Assembly (NCBI GenBank): GCA_029718625.1
Contig: CM056380.1
Span: 19,409,923-19,473,922 of the forward strand
Reading direction: 5' to 3'
Length of the DNA: 64,000 bases
From: Synaphobranchus kaupii
Lineage: Eukaryota > Chordata > Actinopteri > Anguilliformes > Synaphobranchidae
Shown here: positions 58,935 to 64,000 of the stretch, piece after piece
How the letters are laid out: the number at the start of each line of letters is the position of its first letter
Position numbering within the stretch: position 1 is the stretch's first letter
Position numbers and translations under genes: made by a program
Notes under the pieces: generated by a model
The model's database searches: none
What the model was told of the DNA's origin: nothing
The model's input: only the letters and a program-made list of their open reading frames with translations

Positions 58935-59054
58935 GCTCACGGCCATACCACACTGAAAATGCCCGAACTCGTCTGATCTCGGAAGCCAAGCAGTGTAGGG
59001 CTTGGTTAGTACTTGGATGGGAGACCGCCTGGGAATACTAGGTGCTGTAAGCAT
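58935..59054 (+). rRNA. 5S rRNA, unit 36 gene A
   Basis: Standard type A; upstream AAGTAAAATAAAG is a private change. The unit's spacer box reads TATAAATT. Confidence 0.95.
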
Positions 59055-59295
59055 TTTTAAAAGTTTTGTTTTCCGTTTTCGCACGCGATGGGGCTGTTCG
59101 CCGAGGTAAAAGGTGGAAACTATCACTGTATTATTCACAATGATGAAAATTAAACGTCTTCGTATCCTAATTATGCAGTGGACAATATTCACTCTCGTAA
59201 TTTTGCTCCTTTGACCGCGTTGATAAGCAAAATTAAACGGAACCGGCGGTTGACGTTTAGAAACAATTTAACCCGGGTCAGCTCAGAGCAACTTC

Positions 59296-59415
59296 GCTCA
59301 CGGCCATACCACACTGAAAGAGCCCGAACTCGTCCGATCTCGGAAGCCAAACAGTGTAGGGCCTGGTTAGTACTTGGATGGGAGACCGCCTGGGAATACT
59401 AGGTGCTCTAAGCAT
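59296..59415 (+). rRNA. 5S rRNA, unit 36 gene B (G113C)
   Basis: Type B with G113C, otherwise seen only in R units 29 and 32. Confidence 0.93.
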
Positions 59416-59712
59416 TTTTAAAAGTTTTGTTTTCCGTTTTCGCACGCGATGGGGCTGTTCGCCGAGGTAAAAGGTGGAAACTATCACTGTATTATTCACA
59501 ATGATGATAATTAAACGTATCCTAATTATGCAGTCGATAATATGCACTCTCGTAATTGTGCTCCTTTGACCGCGTTGATAAACAGAATTAAGCGGAACCG
59601 GCGTTTGAAATTTAGAAACAATTTAACCCGGGTCAGCTCATTTCACCTTTGCTCACGGCCATCCCACACTGAAAAGGCCCGAACCCGAGCTGTATTGTGA
59701 TAGCGCATTTTC

Positions 59713-59850
59713 AAAACTCAAGTGTCATCGATTGCAGTGCGCATTAGGTGTAAACGACAATTCGGCAGCTCAGAGCACCTGTCCTCAAGCGATCCGCTAG
59801 CCTCAGCCTTTCAGTAGCTTGGATGACAGGCTCACGCCACCGCGCCCAGC
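59713..59850 (-). pseudogene. 7SL-like block, unit 36, antisense
   Basis: Relic C at 59651-59687 (+); intact CRE at 59895-59902. Confidence 0.66.
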
Positions 59851-60516
59851 GAAAGCCGAATGGCATTTTATTGCTTTTCTAGAAAGCAGTGTTGTGACGT
59901 CAAATAGGCATCAGTCTGATTCTCTGCGCAACGTTCCCTAGAGTGGTAGGCTATAAATAGGCAGAGGAAACAAGGTCAACAAGAAAACAGCAAACATTAG
60001 GTCAATCGTTAGCCGACAGCAACGTGAAGTGAAATAAAAATAATAATAACGGGAGATTTTGCAAAAACAAAGCAGAAACTAAATAAGCCCCTCTTCAGTC
60101 TGACCGAAGCTAAACGAAAATCGAAATAAAAATAGAAAAGTAAGTAAAAGCAAACCTACTTAAAATTCAAAGTTATTCTGACAGGTTCGTTAATTTAGCT
60201 AAACCAGCAGCCAATCTATGCCTATAAATGAACATTTTGTTGTTAATATGAGTTCTGTAACTTATTAAATTGAGTTTGCAGGAAAAGATAATTCTGAATA
60301 GAAACCGCTTCACGTGCCTTTACGCATGAATCCAAAAACACATAGATTTTGATTGTACCAAAGAACAAATTCAGATAAGGAAAATTACTAATTATGCAGT
60401 CGACAATATGCACTCTCGTTATTGTGCTCCTTTGACCGCGTTGATAAGCAAAATAAAGCGGAACCGGCGGTTGAAGTGTAGAAATAATTTAACCCGGGTC
60501 AGCTCCGGTCACCTTC

Positions 60517-60636
60517 GCTCACGGCCATACCACACTGAAAATGCCCGAACTCGTCTGATCTCGGAAGCCAAGCAGTGTAGGGCTTGGTTAGTACTTGGAT
60601 GGGAGACCGCCTGGGAATACTAGGTGCTGTAAGCAT
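60517..60636 (+). rRNA. 5S rRNA, unit 37 gene A
   Basis: Standard type A; upstream GAAGTGTAG variant. Confidence 0.95.
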
Positions 60637-60877
60637 TTTTAAAAGTTTTGTTTTCCGTTTTCGCACGCGATGGGGCTGTTCGCCGAGGTAAAAGGTGGAA
60701 ACTATCACTGTATTATTCACAATGATGATAATTAAACGTCTTCGTATCCTAATTATGCAGTGGACAATATTCACTCTCGTAATTTTGCTCCTTTGACCGC
60801 GTTGATAAGCAAAATTAAACGGAACCGGCGGTTGACGTTTAGAAACAATTTAACCCGGGTCAGCTCAGAGCAACTTC

Positions 60878-60997
60878 GCTCACGGCCATACCACACTGAA
60901 AGAGCCCGAACTCGTCCGATCTCGGAAGCCAAACAGTGTAGGGCCTGGTTAGTCCTTGGATGGGAGACCGCCTGGGAATACTAGGTGCTGTAAGCAT
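60878..60997 (+). rRNA. 5S rRNA, unit 37 gene B (A77C)
   Basis: Type B with A77C at 60954 (TTAGTCCTTGG), just before box C. Confidence 0.93.
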
Positions 60998-61294
60998 TTT
61001 TAAAAGTTTTGTTTTCCGTTTTCGCACGCGATGGGGCTGTTCGCCGAGGTAAAAGGTGGAAACTATCACTGTATTATTCACAATGATGATAATTAAACGT
61101 ATCCTAATTATGCAGTCGATAATATGCACTCTCGTAATTGTGCTCCTTTGACCGCGTTGATAAACAGAATTAAGCGGAACCGGCGTTTGAAATTTAGAAA
61201 CAATTTAACCCGGGTCAGCTCATTTCACCTTTGCTCACGGCCATCCCACACTGAAAAGGCCCGAACCCGAGCTGTATTGTGATAGCGCATTTTC

Positions 61295-61432
61295 AAAACT
61301 CAAGTGTCATCGATTGCAGTGCGCATTAGGTGTAAACGACAATTCGGCAGCTCAGAGCACCTGTCCTCAAGCGATCCGCTAGCCTCAGCCTTTCAGTAGC
61401 TTGGATGACAGGCTCACGCCACCGCGCCCAGC
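61295..61432 (-). pseudogene. 7SL-like block, unit 37, antisense
   Basis: Relic C at 61233-61269 (+); intact CRE at 61477-61484. Confidence 0.66.
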
Positions 61433-62098
61433 GAAAGCCGAATGGCATTTTATTGCTTTTCTAGAAAGCAGTGTTGTGACGTCAAATAGGCATCAGTCTG
61501 ATTCTCTGCGCAACGTTCCCTAGAGTGGTAGGCTATAAATAGGCAGAGGAAACAAGGTCAACAAGAAAACAGCAAACATTAGGTCAATCGTTAGCCGACA
61601 GCAACGTGAAGTGAAATAAAAATAATAATAACGGGAGATTTTGCAAAAACAAAGCAGAAACTAAATAAGCCCCTCTTCAGTCTGACCGAAGCTAAACGAA
61701 AATCGAAATAAAAATAGAAAAGTAAGTAAAAGCAAACCTACTTAAAATTCAAAGTTATTCTGACAGGTTCGTTAATTTAGCTAAACCAGCAGCCAATCTA
61801 TGCCTATAAATGAACATTTTGTTGTTAATATGAGTTCTGTAACTTATTAAATTGAGTTTGCAGGAAAAGATAATTCTGAATAGAAACCGCTTCACGTGCC
61901 TTTACGCATGAATCCAAAAACACATAGATTTTGATTGTACCAAAGAACAAATTCAGATAAGGAAAATTACTAATTATGCAGTCGACAATATGCACTCTCG
62001 TTATTGTGCTCCTTTGACCGCGTTGATAAGCAAAATAAAGCGGAACCGGCGGTTGAAGTGTAGAAATAATTTAACCCGGGTCAGCTCCGGTCACCTTC

Positions 62099-62218
62099 GC
62101 TCACGGCCATACCACACTGAAAATGCCCGAACTCGTCTGATCTCGGAAGCCAAGCAGTGTAGGGCTTGGTTAGTACTTGGATGGGAGACCGCCTGGGAAT
62201 ACTAGGTGCTGTAAGCAT
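62099..62218 (+). rRNA. 5S rRNA, unit 38 gene A
   Basis: Standard type A. Confidence 0.95.
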
Positions 62219-62459
62219 TTTTAAAAGTTTTGTTTTCCGTTTTCGCACGCGATGGGGCTGTTCGCCGAGGTAAAAGGTGGAAACTATCACTGTATTATTC
62301 ACAATGATGATAATTAAACGTCTTCGTATCCTAATTATGCAGTGGACAATATTCACTCTCGTAATTTTGCTCCTTTGACCGCGTTGATAAGCAAAATTAA
62401 ACGGAACCGGCGGTTGACGTTTAGAAACAATTTAACCCGGGTCAGCTCAGAGCAACTTC

Positions 62460-62579
62460 GCTCACGGCCATACCACACTGAAAGAGCCCGAACTCGTCCG
62501 ATCTCGGAAGCCAAACAGTGTAGGGCCTGGTTAGTCCTTGGATGGGAGACCGCCTGGGAATACTAGGTGCTGTAAGCAT
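62460..62579 (+). rRNA. 5S rRNA, unit 38 gene B (A77C)
   Basis: Same A77C variant as unit 37. Confidence 0.93.
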
Positions 62580-62876
62580 TTTTAAAAGTTTTGTTTTCCG
62601 TTTTCGCACGCGATGGGGCTGTTCGCCGAGGTAAAAGGTGGAAACTATCACTGTATTATTCACAATGATGATAATTAAACGTATCCTAATTATGCAGTCG
62701 ATAATATGCACTCTCGTAATTGTGCTCCTTTGACCGCGTTGATAAACAGAATTAAGCGGAACCGGCGTTTGAAATTTAGAAACAATTTAACCCGGGTCAG
62801 CTCATTTCACCTTTGCTCACGGCCATCCCACACTGAAAAGGCCCGAACCCGAGCTGTATTGTGATAGCGCATTTTC

Positions 62877-63014
62877 AAAACTCAAGTGTCATCGATTGCA
62901 GTGCGCATTAGGTGTAAACGACAATTCGGCAGCTCAGAGCACCTGTCCTCAAGCGATCCGCTAGCCTCAGCCTTTCAGTAGCTTGGATGACAGGCTCACG
63001 CCACCGCGCCCAGC
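62877..63014 (-). pseudogene. 7SL-like block, unit 38, antisense
   Basis: Relic C at 62815-62851 (+); intact CRE at 63059-63066. Confidence 0.66.
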
Positions 63015-63680
63015 GAAAGCCGAATGGCATTTTATTGCTTTTCTAGAAAGCAGTGTTGTGACGTCAAATAGGCATCAGTCTGATTCTCTGCGCAACGTTC
63101 CCTAGAGTGGTAGGCTATAAATAGGCAGAGGAAACAAGGTCAACAAGAAAACAGCAAACATTAGGTCAATCGTTAGCCGACAGCAACGTGAAGTGAAATA
63201 AAAATAATAATAACGGGAGATTTTGCAAAAACAAAGCAGAAACTAAATAAGCCCCTCTTCAGTCTGACCGAAGCTAAACGAAAATCGAAATAAAAATAGA
63301 AAAGTAAGTAAAAGCAAACCTACTTAAAATTCAAAGTTATTCTGACAGGTTCGTTAATTTAGCTAAACCAGCAGCCAATCTATGCCTATAAATGAACATT
63401 TTGTTGTTAATATGAGTTCTGTAACTTATTAAATTGAGTTTGCAGGAAAAGATAATTCTGAATAGAAACCGCTTGACGTGCCTTTACGCATGAATCCAAA
63501 AACACATAGATTTTGATTGTACCAAAGAACAAATTCAGATAAGGAAAATGACTAATTATGCAGTCGACAATATGCACTCTCGTTATTGTGCTCCTTTGAC
63601 CGCGTTGATAAGCAAAATAAAGCGGAACCGGCGGTTGAAGTGTAGAAATAATTTAACCCGGGTCAGCTCCGGTCACCTTC

Positions 63681-63800
63681 GCTCACGGCCATACCACACT
63701 GAAAATGCCCGAACTCGTCTGATCTCGGAAGCCAAGCAGTGTAGGGCTTGGTTAGTACTTGGATGGGAGACCGCCTGGGAATACTAGGTGCTGTAAGCAT
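63681..63800 (+). rRNA. 5S rRNA, unit 39 gene A
   Basis: Standard type A; last full gene in the window. The window ends about 40 bp before the expected start of gene B. Confidence 0.95.
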
Positions 63801-64000
63801 TTTTAAAAGTTTTGTTTTCCGTTTTCGCACGCGATGGGGCTGTTCGCCGAGGTAAAAGGTGGAAACTATCACTGTATTATTCACAATGATGATAATTAAA
63901 CGTCTTCGTATCCTAATTATGCAGTGGACAATATTCACTCTCGTAATTTTGCTCCTTTGACCGCGTTGATAAGCAAAATTAAACGGAACCGGCGGTTGAC

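Larger units (their letters stand above)
59933..63096 (+). repeat. Tandem pair of matching units (37 and 38)
   Basis: Both units carry GGAAAATTACTAAT in the spacer, GAAGTGTAGAAAT before gene A and A77C in gene B. Unit 39 shares only the GAAGTGTAG change as far as it is visible. Confidence 0.85.
28941..64000 (+). repeat. 5S rDNA tandem array, right arm (end of unit 16 to unit 39)
   Basis: The end of unit 16 resumes directly after the LINE. Further unit starts are 29373, 30955, 32537, 34119, 35701, 36922, 38504, 40086, 41668, 43250, 44471, 46053, 47635, 49219, 50801, 52383, 53966, 55548, 57130, 58351, 59933, 61515 and 63097; the last is cut by the window end before its gene B. Units 21, 26 and 35 are 1221 bp because 361 bp containing gene B are absent. 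Units 29 and 32 carry small insertions. Confidence 0.97.

Noticed and set aside
1..64000. CRISPR array or prokaryotic repeat system
   Set aside because: The 1.58-kb period, the 5S genes with Pol III terminators and the LINE are eukaryotic; no short repeat-spacer pattern.

Overview
This window is a tandem 5S ribosomal DNA array from an animal genome, most likely a teleost fish. That guess rests on 5S genes close to the vertebrate/fish consensus, and on a fish-style L2-clade LINE with the usual L2 3' end and (ATT)n tail. No unique flanking DNA is visible: both window ends lie inside the array.

Layout. Positions 1-24880 hold repeat units 1-16 (unit 16 interrupted), 24881-28940 is one antisense L2 retrotransposon, and 28941-64000 holds the rest of unit 16 and units 17-39 (unit 39 is cut by the window end). 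The standard unit is 1582 bp. Counting the unit start S at the first base of the window, it contains: a spacer with a TATA-like box (S+19); 5S gene A (S+584, + strand); 5S gene B (S+945, +); a 37-nt relic of a third 5S gene, C (S+1300, +); and an antisense block that closely resembles the 5' Alu domain of 7SL (SRP) RNA (its 5' end at S+1499, - strand), with a TGACGTCA element 45-52 bp upstream of that 5' end. A, B and C sit on related segments spaced 361 and 355 bp, so the 1582-bp unit looks like a triplicated ~361-bp 5S monomer joined to a 7SL-derived segment. I count 74 full-length 5S copies (39 in slot A, 35 in slot B), 38 5S relics and 38 7SL-like blocks. Units 21, 26 and 35 lack gene B and are 1221 bp long.

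The array has higher-order structure: a two-unit block duplicated in tandem (14234-20561), a five-unit 7549-bp block duplicated in tandem (29373-44470), and a three-unit block present three times (44471-58350). Private point mutations mark the copies, and some hit the 5S internal promoter or stem I, so defective genes have been amplified along with their units.

The L2 element is about 4060 bp, flanked by a 5-bp target duplication, and carries one endonuclease/reverse-transcriptase reading frame broken by a single frameshift in a six-base homopolymer. There are no other convincing protein genes. The many short ORFs over the 5S genes recur only because the DNA repeats.

The best candidate for something undescribed is the 7SL-like block with its own upstream CRE-type element, carried antisense in every 5S unit.
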